NCBI RefSeq assembly: GCF_002246015.1
Contig: NZ_NOLJ01000003.1
Location: 796,743 to 860,742 of the forward strand
DNA from: Nostoc sp. 'Peltigera membranacea cyanobiont' 210A
GTDB taxonomy: Bacteria > Cyanobacteriota > Cyanobacteriia > Cyanobacteriales > Nostocaceae
Direction: 5' to 3'
DNA: 64,000 nt
Positions 34,580-44,384 of this stretch are shown here, in pieces (within the stretch, counting starts at the first letter, position 1; every line of letters begins with the position of its first letter). Both the position numbers and the translations under genes were made by a program. Under the pieces are notes generated by a model. That model made no database searches, was not told the origin of the DNA, and saw only the letters and a program-made list of their open reading frames with translations.

Positions 34580-36533
34580 TTTTGCTAAGAAATTTGCCCA
34601 GTTATCCTTAAGCGACCAGCGAACTATCCTCATTGACCCTCGTGTTAAAGCCAAGATAGGAAAGTGGAAACCCTTTTATAAAAGACTGACTGATTTTAAT
34701 TTTATCGCTGCTAAAATCAATCATTCTGATTTTGGTGTGCAGTCATTAATTGAGGATTATGATTTAATTAATGATTCAGAACTGTTAAACAAGCCAGAAT
34801 ACAATGCAGAGCAAGTCAAAACGCTAAAGTTGATTCAAGGAGGGTTGCGATTATCAGCGCATATCTTAGTAAAAGATAAAAAGCAACTGGCAGGGCAATT
34901 GTGGGGGCGAATGCAGCACTTTGATGTACCGGAAATTCAAGCAATGCTCAAAGTAGCAAAGCAGCAGCAAGTTTTACCTTGGTTGCGTCCCTTAACATCT
35001 AACTTAATTTCCCCCGGTGGAAGTTTACTTCTTACCCTCTCAGGTCATAGCCACTCGGTAAGTGCAGTAGCCCTCACCCCCGACGGCAAGAAAGTGATTT
35101 CTGCTTCATTTGACAACACACTCAAACTTTGGAATCTGGAAACTGGGGAGGATGAACGGAATTTCAAAGGTCATAACGATAGGGTAACAGCACTAGCCCT
35201 CACCCCCGATGGCAAGAAAGTGATTTCTGCTTTAGCTGACAACACACTCAAACTTTGGAATCTGGAAACTGGGAAAGATGAGCGGACTTTCAAAGGTCAT
35301 AACAATAGGGTAACAGCACTAGCCCTCACCCCCGATGGCAAGAAAGTGATTTCTGCTTTAGCTGACAACACACTCAAACTTTGGAATCTGGAAACTGGGA
35401 AAGATGAGCGGACTTTCAAAGGTCATAGGGACTCGGTAACAGCACTAGCCCTCACCCCTGATGGCAAGAAAGTGATTTCTGCTTCCTCTGACAACACGCT
35501 CAAACTTTGGAATCTGGAAACTGGGGAGGATGAGCGGACTTTCAAAGGTCATAGCCACTCGGTAACAGCACTAGCCCTCACCCCCGATGGCAAGAAAGTG
35601 ATTTCTGCTTTATTTGACAACACACTCAAACTTTGGAATCTGGAAACTGGGGAGGATGAGCGGACTTTCCAAGGTCATAGCGACTGGGTAATAGCACTAG
35701 CCCTCACCCCCGATGGCAAGAAAGTTATTTCTGCTTCATTTGACAAGACACTCAAAATTTGGAATCTGGAAACTGGGAAGGATGAGCGGGCTTTCAAAGG
35801 TCATAGCGGCTCGGTAACAGCACTAGCCCTCACCCCTGATGGCAAGAAAGTGATTTCTGCTTCCTCTGACAACACGCTCAAACTTTGGAATCTGGAAACT
35901 GGGGAGGATGAGCGGACTTTCAAAGGTCATAGCGACTTTGTAACAGCACTAGCTCTCACCCCCGATGGCAAGAAAGTGATTTCTGCTTCATTTGACAACA
36001 CACTCAAACTTTGGAATCTGGAAACTGGGGAGGATGAGCGGACTTTCAAAAGTCATAGCGACTTGGTAAGAGCAGTAACCCTCACCTCTGATGGCAAGAA
36101 AGTGATTTTTGCTTCCTCTGACAACACACTCAAACTTTGGAATCTGGAAACTGGGGAGGATGAGCGGGCTTTCAAAGGTCATAGCAACTGGGTGAGGGCT
36201 ACTGCACTTACCCCCGATGGCAAGAAAGTGATTTTTGCTTCCTCTGACAACATACTCAAACTTTGGAATCTGGAAACTGGGGAGGATGAGCGGACTTTCC
36301 AAGGTCATAGCGACTCGGTAAGAGCAGTAGCCCTCACCCCCGATGGCAAGCAGGTGATTTCTGCTTCCTCTGACAGCACACTCAAACTCTGGAATCTGGA
36401 AACTGGGGAAGAAATTGCCACTTTTACAGGAGAAGCTCCATTTGAGTGCTGCGCTGTTGCAGAAGATGGGGTGACAATTGTCGCAGGGGAGTCATCAGGG
36501 AGAGTGCATTTTTTGCGGTTGGAGAATGTTTAA
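34572..36533 (+). CDS. WD40 beta-propeller protein with 11 near-identical repeats
   Basis: 653 aa from the ATG that overlaps the ATPase stop by 8 bp; a GTG 4 codons upstream is possible. An N-terminal helical region of about 155 residues (FAKKFAQLSLSDQRTILIDP) is followed by eleven 42-residue WD40 units (126 bp each) ALTPDGKKVISAS-DNTLKLWNLETGEDER-F-KGH and one degenerate twelfth. The DNA of the units is almost identical, showing recent amplification. Variation concentrates in the residues just after GH and after VIS. It probably is the ligand-recognition arm of the ATPase encoded just upstream. Confidence 0.9.
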   Translation: MSSFAKKFAQLSLSDQRTILIDPRVKAKIGKWKPFYKRLTDFNFIAAKINHSDFGVQSLIEDYDLINDSELLNKPEYNAEQVKTLKLIQGGLRLSAHILVKDKKQLAGQLWGRMQHFDVPEIQAMLKVAKQQQVLPWLRPLTSNLISPGGSLLLTLSGHSHSVSAVALTPDGKKVISASFDNTLKLWNLETGEDERNFKGHNDRVTALALTPDGKKVISALADNTLKLWNLETGKDERTFKGHNNRVTALALTPDGKKVISALADNTLKLWNLETGKDERTFKGHRDSVTALALTPDGKKVISASSDNTLKLWNLETGEDERTFKGHSHSVTALALTPDGKKVISALFDNTLKLWNLETGEDERTFQGHSDWVIALALTPDGKKVISASFDKTLKIWNLETGKDERAFKGHSGSVTALALTPDGKKVISASSDNTLKLWNLETGEDERTFKGHSDFVTALALTPDGKKVISASFDNTLKLWNLETGEDERTFKSHSDLVRAVTLTSDGKKVIFASSDNTLKLWNLETGEDERAFKGHSNWVRATALTPDGKKVIFASSDNILKLWNLETGEDERTFQGHSDSVRAVALTPDGKQVISASSDSTLKLWNLETGEEIATFTGEAPFECCAVAEDGVTIVAGESSGRVHFLRLENV

Positions 36534-36538
36534 AAAGT

Positions 36539-37600
36539 ATGAACACTTCACCTCGACCGCCAACGCCAATCAATTCCCCCTCTTACCCAACAGAGTTTCA
36601 ACAAGTCATTCTCAAAAAAAGTCAAAACTTTGTTGGTCGCATCTTTGTCTTTACCGCAATATTCAACTTTATCCAGCGTTGCGATCGCGGTTACTTTACC
36701 ATAATTGGCGCACCCGGTAGCGGCAAAAGTGCCATCCTCGCCAAATACGTCACAGAAAATCCCCAAGTTCTCTATTACAACGCCCAACTCCCAGGCAAAA
36801 ATCGCGCTGAGGAATTTATTACTAGTATCTCTACACAAATTGAGACAGAAAATTTTACGTCTCTACATTCCCTGCTTCAGCAAGTCAGCGATAAACTAGA
36901 ACCCCAGCAAAAGTTTATTATTGCTATCGATGCCTTAGATGCTGTTAACCACACTGACCAAACAAAAGGCTCAAATCTCTTTTATCTTCCCAGATATCTG
37001 CCGCGTGGCGTTTATTTCCTTCTTACCCGCCGCCCATACCTGCGAAAACAATCCGGTTTGTTGATAGAAACACCTTTTCAAATTCTTGACTTAGCAGCAT
37101 ACCCACAAGAAAACCACGAAGATATCCAATCATACATTCGACAATATGTCAACAGTGACGAAGAACTCACAGCACAGCTAACCGCCAAAAGCGAAAACAA
37201 CTTCATGTACACTTCGGCATACTTCGACTGCGCTCAGTACAAGAAGCTCAGTGACCATCTCAGTCAGATATTACCTGCTATCTCTAAGGAGGTTGACCGA
37301 CTTACCCCTGATTTAGAGGCGTATTATCAGCAGCATTTCCACAAGATGATTCCCCCTAATTCGCCAAGCCAAGAAAGGGAATTTAAATCATCTGTGCTGA
37401 ATGTATTAGTGCAATTTTCATCAGTCGTATCCGCAGAAAGCATTGCTAGTACAATTGATGCTGATGAATACGATGTTGAAGAAGTTCTGGAAAATTGGCG
37501 TGAGTTTTTAACACTCCAGGAAATTGATGGAGAAATCCACTACAGTCTTTATCATTCCAGCTTCCAAGATTTCTTAAGCAAGCAAGTAAATTTTGCTTAG
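36539..37600 (+). CDS. Second STAND/NACHT-type ATPase of the trio
   Basis: 353 aa from the ATG at 36539, six bases after the WD40 stop. It lacks the long N-terminal region of the first ATPase and opens with NFVGRIFVFTAIFNFIQRC, then Walker A GAPGSGKSA (about 57-65), Walker B FIIAIDALDAV (about 131), VYFLLTRRPYLR and a winged-helix end ADEYDVEEVLENWREFL, YSLYHSSFQDFL. It is a paralogue of the first ATPase. An extra stretch TSAYFDCAQYKKL after KSENNFMY coincides with a dispersed repeat in the DNA. It may form a heteromer with the first ATPase. Confidence 0.82.
   Translation: MNTSPRPPTPINSPSYPTEFQQVILKKSQNFVGRIFVFTAIFNFIQRCDRGYFTIIGAPGSGKSAILAKYVTENPQVLYYNAQLPGKNRAEEFITSISTQIETENFTSLHSLLQQVSDKLEPQQKFIIAIDALDAVNHTDQTKGSNLFYLPRYLPRGVYFLLTRRPYLRKQSGLLIETPFQILDLAAYPQENHEDIQSYIRQYVNSDEELTAQLTAKSENNFMYTSAYFDCAQYKKLSDHLSQILPAISKEVDRLTPDLEAYYQQHFHKMIPPNSPSQEREFKSSVLNVLVQFSSVVSAESIASTIDADEYDVEEVLENWREFLTLQEIDGEIHYSLYHSSFQDFLSKQVNFA
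37211..37243 (+). repeat. Dispersed repeat inserted in frame in the second STAND gene
   Basis: ACTTCGGCATACTTCGACTG followed by CGCTCAGTACAAG matches, with changes, the dispersed word TACTTCGGCTACGCTCAG read in reverse at 40155-40180. The paralogous ATPase lacks the encoded residues at this point, so this looks like an in-frame insertion. Confidence 0.55.
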
Positions 37601-37635
37601 ACTCTATAGCGCTTCGGTATTGAGTCAAATAAAGA

Positions 37636-37725
37636 CCTAACCCCCAACCCCTTCCCTATAAGGGAAGGGGAGTAAGATTCAAAGCCTCTCGCCTCTTAGG
37701 AGAGAGGTTTGGAGAGAGGTCAAAG
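37636..37725 (+). repeat. Intergenic palindromic repeat
   Basis: CCCCTTCCCTATAAGGGAAG and GCCTCTTAGGAGAGAGG form two hairpins after the STAND trio. The stretch 37726-38082 up to ftrV has no gene or RNA that I recognise. Confidence 0.5.
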
Positions 37726-38094
37726 TCTATTGCATACAAAGGAGCGATCGCAATCACCAAGCATCTGCCATACACTAAAATTCGTGAGAGAGTTGACCTG
37801 GGGAACATCCTAGAGTCAAGATAAAAGGGTTGGATATCTTGTCAAAGTACTAAGCACATCCGATATCGCCTGATTTTCTTTCATTTCCCTGCTTTTGGGT
37901 TAAAGAGAAAGGCTATGGGCGATACTTATTAACGTGGCAAAAAACTTAAAAAAGTACGCGCGGATTGCTAAGACGTGCCTGGACGCAGAGGGTTAAGCCG
38001 TTGCACCCCGATGAAGCGTCAAGAAATAGCTGATTAAATCAAATTCTAAGCGGTTTAATCATATATTTTGTAGCAGATACTTGTGGAAAAGAAA

Positions 38095-38337
38095 ATGCTA
38101 GATGTAAATGTTGTTATGAAAGTTGGCGATCGCGTCCGCGTTAAAGATTCGGTAGTGGTGTATCATCATCCTGAACATCGGAATCAGCCTTTTGACATCA
38201 AAGGCACAGAAGGCGATGTAGTAGCTATTGCCACCCAATGGCGAGACAGACCAGTAAGCGCTAATCTGCCGATTGTAGTCCAGTTTAGTAAAAAGTTTAA
38301 AGCCCACTTGCGTGAAAATGAGCTAGAAGTCATCTAA
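38095..38337 (+). CDS. ftrV: Ferredoxin-thioredoxin reductase variable chain
   Basis: 80 aa from ATG 38095; homologues as I recall start at the internal MKVGDRVRVK (38116), so the true length may be 73. VYHHPEHR, FDIKGTEGDV, RPVSANLPIVVQF and KKFKAHLRENELEVI are characteristic of the SH3-like variable subunit. It partners the catalytic FtrC to pass electrons from ferredoxin to thioredoxin in the light. ftrC is not in the window, as usual in cyanobacteria. Confidence 0.9.
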   Translation: MLDVNVVMKVGDRVRVKDSVVVYHHPEHRNQPFDIKGTEGDVVAIATQWRDRPVSANLPIVVQFSKKFKAHLRENELEVI

Positions 38338-38342
38338 ATCAT

Positions 38343-38564
38343 TTATCGGCGGCGAAACCACTGAAAAATATTCAGTTCGCCGCGCATTCTTTTAAGGTCT
38401 TGGCGGTTTTGTTCTGCTGTGGTATAATACCAATCACAATAACGCTGAAACTCCGATCGCGACCGAACTTCGTGGTAAAACTGATGGGTTGTTTGGTAAG
38501 AGGCAAAAGCTTCCTCAACTTCAGGTTGAGCAACTGGAATAATATAAGGTAAATTTTTTGACAT
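38343..38564 (-). CDS. Small conserved cytosolic protein, unknown
   Basis: 73 aa: MSKNLPYIIPVAQPEVEEAF, then FQRYCDWYYTTAEQNRQDL and a basic tail FRRR. Helical, rich in Tyr, Arg and Gln; no signal or membrane segment. Convergent to ftrV with a 5-bp gap. I know no function. Its composition and compact context suggest a real gene. Confidence 0.6.
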   Translation of the reverse strand: MSKNLPYIIPVAQPEVEEAFASYQTTHQFYHEVRSRSEFQRYCDWYYTTAEQNRQDLKRMRGELNIFQWFRRR

Positions 38565-38686
38565 AAAATTCAGAGTAGTAGAGAGGCGATCGATCGCGTC
38601 TGTTTTGAATTCAGGTAATTACCGCACTTCTTAATTAATAACTCATAATTCATAACTCATAACTTTCTAACAACTCCTAACTTTAA

Positions 38687-39478
38687 TTAAAGCCAACCGC
38701 GTAAGCGATAAACTAAAGAACCAATATACTCTTTTAAAGCGATGGTAAATTGGTGTAAGTTGTCAGTATCAGGTAATAAATTTAGTATAGCGGCTTTGGG
38801 AGTACTACCGAGTTCTTGCAACTCACCCTCACTAACTAAAAAGTCAGTGGGTGCAGGAATAGCATTGATTCCTTGACGCTGGAAAATCTGAAGCGATCGC
38901 GGTATATGCATTGCCGAAGTTACTAATAATACTTGATTTATCCCACGAGATAACAAGATTTTGCGGACATTTACAGCATTTTGATAAGTATTGAGTGAGT
39001 CAGGTTCTTGAACAATCGCCTCAGCTGGAATACCAATAGATGTGAGTATTGTGGCCATATCTGCCGATTCTGGCGAACCACTTCCACGCCAATCAATGCG
39101 CCCGCCGCTCAGAATGATTATAGGCGCTTTTTTCTGGCGATAGAGTTGTGCGGCATAAATGACGCGATCGCCTGCTTCACTTAAATCGACGGTAGGTCTG
39201 GGAGGAAAAGCTGATTTTGTTGCGCCACCCAAAACCACAATCGCTTCTGCATTAGGTATTTGGGCGAGTGGAAGATTTTGCCATTCTAGCGATCGCACTA
39301 ATGATTTAGCGATCCAAGCATTGCTACAAAATAGCAATAAAGTTAGGGAAAAAGCAATTGCGATCGCAGCAGTCCGCGGTCGTCTCCACAAAGTAACTAA
39401 TGCTACTACCAAGCTTACACAGGCTAATCCTAGTGGATAAAAAAATAGCGGCAGTAATTTGGATAGATATAAAAACAT
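38687..39478 (-). CDS. YdcF/ElyC-family (DUF218) membrane protein
   Basis: 263 aa. Two N-terminal helices (about 5-27 and 33-52), then a DUF218 domain: AEAIVVLGGATKS, GDRVIYAAQLYRQKKAPIII, LSGGRIDWRGSGSPESADMA, LNTYQNAVNVRKIL, VLLVTSAMHIPRSL. ElyC of E. coli in this family affects undecaprenyl-phosphate and envelope metabolism; the exact reaction is not settled. A run of four GGGG tracts lies on the opposite strand 14 bp before the start. Confidence 0.85.
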   Translation of the reverse strand: MFLYLSKLLPLFFYPLGLACVSLVVALVTLWRRPRTAAIAIAFSLTLLLFCSNAWIAKSLVRSLEWQNLPLAQIPNAEAIVVLGGATKSAFPPRPTVDLSEAGDRVIYAAQLYRQKKAPIIILSGGRIDWRGSGSPESADMATILTSIGIPAEAIVQEPDSLNTYQNAVNVRKILLSRGINQVLLVTSAMHIPRSLQIFQRQGINAIPAPTDFLVSEGELQELGSTPKAAILNLLPDTDNLHQFTIALKEYIGSLVYRLRGWL

Positions 39479-39491
39479 ATTATTAGGGCAT

Positions 39492-39517
39492 GGGGCAGGG
39501 GAGCAGGGGAGCAGGGG
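39492..39517 (+). other. G-quadruplex-prone tract at the ydcF-like start
   Basis: Four GGGG runs (39492-39495, 39498-39501, 39506-39509, 39514-39517) separated by 2, 4 and 4 bases, made from the repeat GGGGAGCA. It is on the template strand just upstream of the start codon at 39478. Confidence 0.5.
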
Positions 39518-39576
39518 AGCAGTTGCAGTAAGTCTTTCCCTCTGCCCCTCTGCGCTTGTGCGCTATTCCCAAATTA

Positions 39577-40083
39577 CTACCTTTCCCAAAACTTGAAATT
39601 GAAACTACTTCCAGGAGCGCGACGGTAACGGCGACCGGCTTTTCTGATTTGCCGTTTGTTGATCCTTTCATTCGTTGGTTCAACTTCAACCTCTTCTGAT
39701 TCTTCAACTTGCAACTGAGTTCTAGTTTCTTCCTTACTTCCCCACCAAGCAGTAATCCAGCCTCCAGCTAAAGCGCCTAATCCACCTAGCAAGATACTCA
39801 TGGGTGCTGGATAGCCCAAATATACAAAACCCAGCATGAAAAATAACCAGTATTTCAATCCTGTATCGACACCATCAGATGAGGCGACAGCTGGAGCTTG
39901 GGGGCTATTATCGGTTAAATTTGCGATCCAGCTTAAGATGAAACCGCCCATGATTCCTAAGAAGATGCTTAGGGCTGGTGCGGAGCCAGTCATGATTAAT
40001 ATAAATGTTAAAAATGCTCCAAATAATAGTTGAGAAAAGAAGCTGGGAGAAATACTGAAAAAGTCGTTCTTTTTGTCTGCCAT
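39577..40083 (-). CDS. Small membrane protein, unknown
   Basis: 168 aa with four hydrophobic segments in two pairs (FFSQLLFGAFLTFILIMTG, LSIFLGIMGGFILSWIANL, YWLFFMLGFVYLGYPAP, ILLGGLGALAGGWITAWWG), an acidic stretch ESEEVEVEPTNE and a basic C-terminus IRKAGRRYRRAP. The two halves look like an internal duplication (APALSIFLGIMGG against APMSILLGGLGA). No family recognised. Confidence 0.65.
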   Translation of the reverse strand: MADKKNDFFSISPSFFSQLLFGAFLTFILIMTGSAPALSIFLGIMGGFILSWIANLTDNSPQAPAVASSDGVDTGLKYWLFFMLGFVYLGYPAPMSILLGGLGALAGGWITAWWGSKEETRTQLQVEESEEVEVEPTNERINKRQIRKAGRRYRRAPGSSFNFKFWER

Positions 40084-40099
40084 AAAATAAAAAACTTAT

Positions 40100-40192
40100 T
40101 TAACTAATTACTAACTCGTAATTCGTAATTGAATAAAAAATTACGAATTACGAACTTGTACTGAGCGTAGCCGAAGTATTACGAATTACGAA
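40100..40192. repeat. Intergenic palindromic repeat
   Basis: TAATTCGTAATT and AATTACGAATTA words surround the dispersed word CTTGTACTGAGCGTAGCCG (40155-40175). No gene. Confidence 0.5.
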
Positions 40193-41722
40193 TTATTTTA
40201 ATTGTGCCTGTTGTGGCTGAGTTGTATCCCAAATCTTTACATAAGGTTGTTCCTCTTCAGTGAAAGGTTCAGCTTGTTTGATTTGTGAGGCTAATAAATC
40301 GGCGGTGGCATCAGCAATATCACCAGTGCGATTGTTCAAACGCTCCTTTAGAACTTCCAGGGGTGCTGTGCATTGGATAATCTGAAGGGGAAGTTGATGT
40401 TTTGTAGCTTGTGCGATCGCTTCTTGCCGTAACTGCTGTTTATCATACTTGGCATCTAAAATTACCGAGAAACCTTGTTTAGCCAGTATAATTCCCAATT
40501 CTAACAGCCGTGTGTAAGTTTTCTCGGTCATCTCAGGTGTATACAAATCATCGCCACCCCGTTCCCACAACGGAATTCCCCCTAAATGCTTCCGCACCGC
40601 ATCAGAACGCAGGTGAATCGCTCCCAGTTGACGCGCTAAAGACCTTGCTGTGGTACTTTTACCAGAACCCGACAACCCCGACATCAAAATTAGTTGTCCC
40701 AGCTTTGGTTTAGTATAGTCCCAAGCCTGTTTGTAATAGTCAGCAGCCGTTTTTGTCGCTTCTTCCTTCACCGTCGCGGGTACGCTTGGATCGTCTAGCA
40801 AAAATGATGTCACCTTAGCTCTGACATAAGCCTGACGACTTAAATATAAGGGCAACACCTGTAAACCTTCCCAGTCTCCAGTTTGCTCTATATAGGAATT
40901 CAAAAACGCATTACCCAAGTCTTTGCGCTGACGAGCTTCTAAATCCATCACCGTAAATGCCACATCGTACATCACATCGACAAAGCGGAACGGCTCATTA
41001 AATTCAATGCAATCGAACAACAAGATTTTATCGTGCCACAGAGCAATATTTCTCAGGTGTAAGTCTCCGTGACATTCACGAATATAATCGTTGTGAATTC
41101 TGCTAGCAAATAATTCTGGACGTTCAGCAAAAAATTTATCTGTATATTGCTGTGTTTCTGTAAATTGCGCCTGAGTCTGGGGGCCACCAATATACTTCTC
41201 AGTTTGCTGATAATTCTCATCAAAGGCAGCCCGGACATTTGGCACTTCACCAAAAGTGCGAATGTAATCATTCGTCTGTGCTTCGGCATGATATTGAGCC
41301 ACCACCCTTCCCAACTCCTCTAGGTGTGTCTCATTTAACTTACCTTCTTCAAAAAGTGTGCTTAATAGCGACTCTTGAGGAAACTGGCGCATTTTCAGCA
41401 CATATTCTACAGCCTCGCTCGCTCCCCCTAACTGGTATTGCTCCCCTACCAAAGTTATGGGCAAAACTTCTAAATACAGTTCACCAGCACCCCGCTGATT
41501 TAACCGTAACTCTTCCTGACAAAAATGCTGCCGCTTATCTAAGGTGGAAAAGTCCAAAAAGCCAAAATTCACAGGTTTTTTCAGTTTATAAGCGTAATCT
41601 CCAGTCAACAGCACATAAGAAATGTGAGTTTGAATTAGTTGAATGGGTTCTGTTACCTTATGGGGATAAAATCTCGGCTGCAACATTTGCTGAATTAAAG
41701 CTGGAAGAGTCGCTTCTGTCAT
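40193..41722 (-). CDS. Two-domain kinase: APH-like domain plus P-loop kinase
   Basis: 509 aa. The N-terminal two thirds is an aminoglycoside-phosphotransferase-like fold (YVLLTGDYAYKLKKPVNFGF; catalytic loop ECHGDLHLRNIALW; metal loop LFDCIEFNEPF). The C-terminal third is an independent P-loop kinase with Walker A LSGLSGSGKSTTA and a later DAKYDKQQLR. Such COG2187-COG0645 fusions are widespread in bacteria; substrates are unknown. No sign of a drug-resistance context. Confidence 0.85.
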   Translation of the reverse strand: MTEATLPALIQQMLQPRFYPHKVTEPIQLIQTHISYVLLTGDYAYKLKKPVNFGFLDFSTLDKRQHFCQEELRLNQRGAGELYLEVLPITLVGEQYQLGGASEAVEYVLKMRQFPQESLLSTLFEEGKLNETHLEELGRVVAQYHAEAQTNDYIRTFGEVPNVRAAFDENYQQTEKYIGGPQTQAQFTETQQYTDKFFAERPELFASRIHNDYIRECHGDLHLRNIALWHDKILLFDCIEFNEPFRFVDVMYDVAFTVMDLEARQRKDLGNAFLNSYIEQTGDWEGLQVLPLYLSRQAYVRAKVTSFLLDDPSVPATVKEEATKTAADYYKQAWDYTKPKLGQLILMSGLSGSGKSTTARSLARQLGAIHLRSDAVRKHLGGIPLWERGGDDLYTPEMTEKTYTRLLELGIILAKQGFSVILDAKYDKQQLRQEAIAQATKHQLPLQIIQCTAPLEVLKERLNNRTGDIADATADLLASQIKQAEPFTEEEQPYVKIWDTTQPQQAQLK

Positions 41723-41762
41723 CTCTGTCCTCTGCGCTCTCTGCGCCTCTGCGGTTCAAATA

Positions 41763-41790
41763 CAAAAAAACCAGGAGTTCCCCCCTGGTG
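41763..41790 (-). terminator. Rho-independent terminator after rplY
   Basis: On the minus strand an ACCAGG/CCTGGT stem is followed by a run of seven T. It lies 32 bp after the rplY stop codon. Confidence 0.75.
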
Positions 41791-41821
41791 TCATCAAAAA
41801 TTATTACACAGTTTACCTAGC

Positions 41822-42427
41822 TTAAGAAACTGCCTCAGTTTCAGTTTCTGTCCCAGCATCTTCAGCGCTAATTTGTGGTGGCAAAACGCTGACAACAAGT
41901 CGCTCTGATTCAGCTAGAGGTGTAACACCTTCAGGAAAGGGTATATCACTAATACTCAAGCTGTCTCCAATTTGCAGGTTAGAGACATCGATTTCGATTA
42001 CATCTGGGATGTTTTCTGGCGCACAACTAACTTGCAATTCAGTAATTACGGTGTCTAACACGCCACCCTCTTGTTTAACACCAACAGCAGTTCCCACAAA
42101 ACGCAGACGTACTTCTACAGTGGTGTCACCGTGGCCAGCAACCGCGAAAAAGCTGAGGTGGTAAGGCGTACCTTTGGCTGGATGGATCTGAAGTTCCCGC
42201 AGCAGGGTTTTGCCACGCCAAGGTGCATCAGCAACATTCAACTCAATCAAGGTGTTATTAACGGAAGCTCTTTTGAGCAAACGCTCAACAGTTTTGGCCT
42301 CAATGGTCAAAGAAATGGATTCTGTACCCTTATGACCATACAAATTGGCAGGTATCAATCCAGCACGGCGCAAAGCTCTTGGCTTGCTGCCTTCTGGACG
42401 TTTTTGAGATTCGACTGTAATAGCCAT
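41822..42427 (-). CDS. rplY: Ribosomal protein bL25 (Ctc form)
   Basis: 201 aa, the long form with the C-terminal TL5/Ctc domain. An N-terminal 5S-rRNA-binding domain ([38 protein letters not shown]) is followed by the beta-rich domain ([28 protein letters not shown]) and an acidic tail. Binds 5S rRNA in the large subunit. Probably transcribed with purA upstream, though a 91-bp repeat-filled gap separates them. Confidence 0.95.
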   Translation of the reverse strand: MAITVESQKRPEGSKPRALRRAGLIPANLYGHKGTESISLTIEAKTVERLLKRASVNNTLIELNVADAPWRGKTLLRELQIHPAKGTPYHLSFFAVAGHGDTTVEVRLRFVGTAVGVKQEGGVLDTVITELQVSCAPENIPDVIEIDVSNLQIGDSLSISDIPFPEGVTPLAESERLVVSVLPPQISAEDAGTETETEAVS

Positions 42428-42429
42428 AG

Positions 42430-42515
42430 AAGTTGTCCTTTGTCAGTTGTCAGTTTTCCTTTGTCCTTTGTCATTAGTCATTTGCTAATGACCAATGACA
42501 AATGACAAATGACTA
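42430..42515. repeat. Intergenic TGTCATT/AATGACA repeat
   Basis: Alternating TTTGTCATT and CAATGACAAATGAC words form a strong hairpin between purA and rplY. No gene. Confidence 0.5.
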
Positions 42516-42518
42516 AAT

Positions 42519-44384
<1,866 letters not shown>

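Noticed and set aside
36446..36538. Longer start for the second STAND ATPase
   Set aside because: It lies inside the WD40 gene in another frame; the added residues are Arg/Cys-rich and the ATG at 36539 fits operon spacing.
37800..38080. Possible structured RNA before ftrV
   Set aside because: A mixed-sequence stretch with some pairing, but no feature of tmRNA, 6S RNA, RNase P or Yfr RNAs could be matched.
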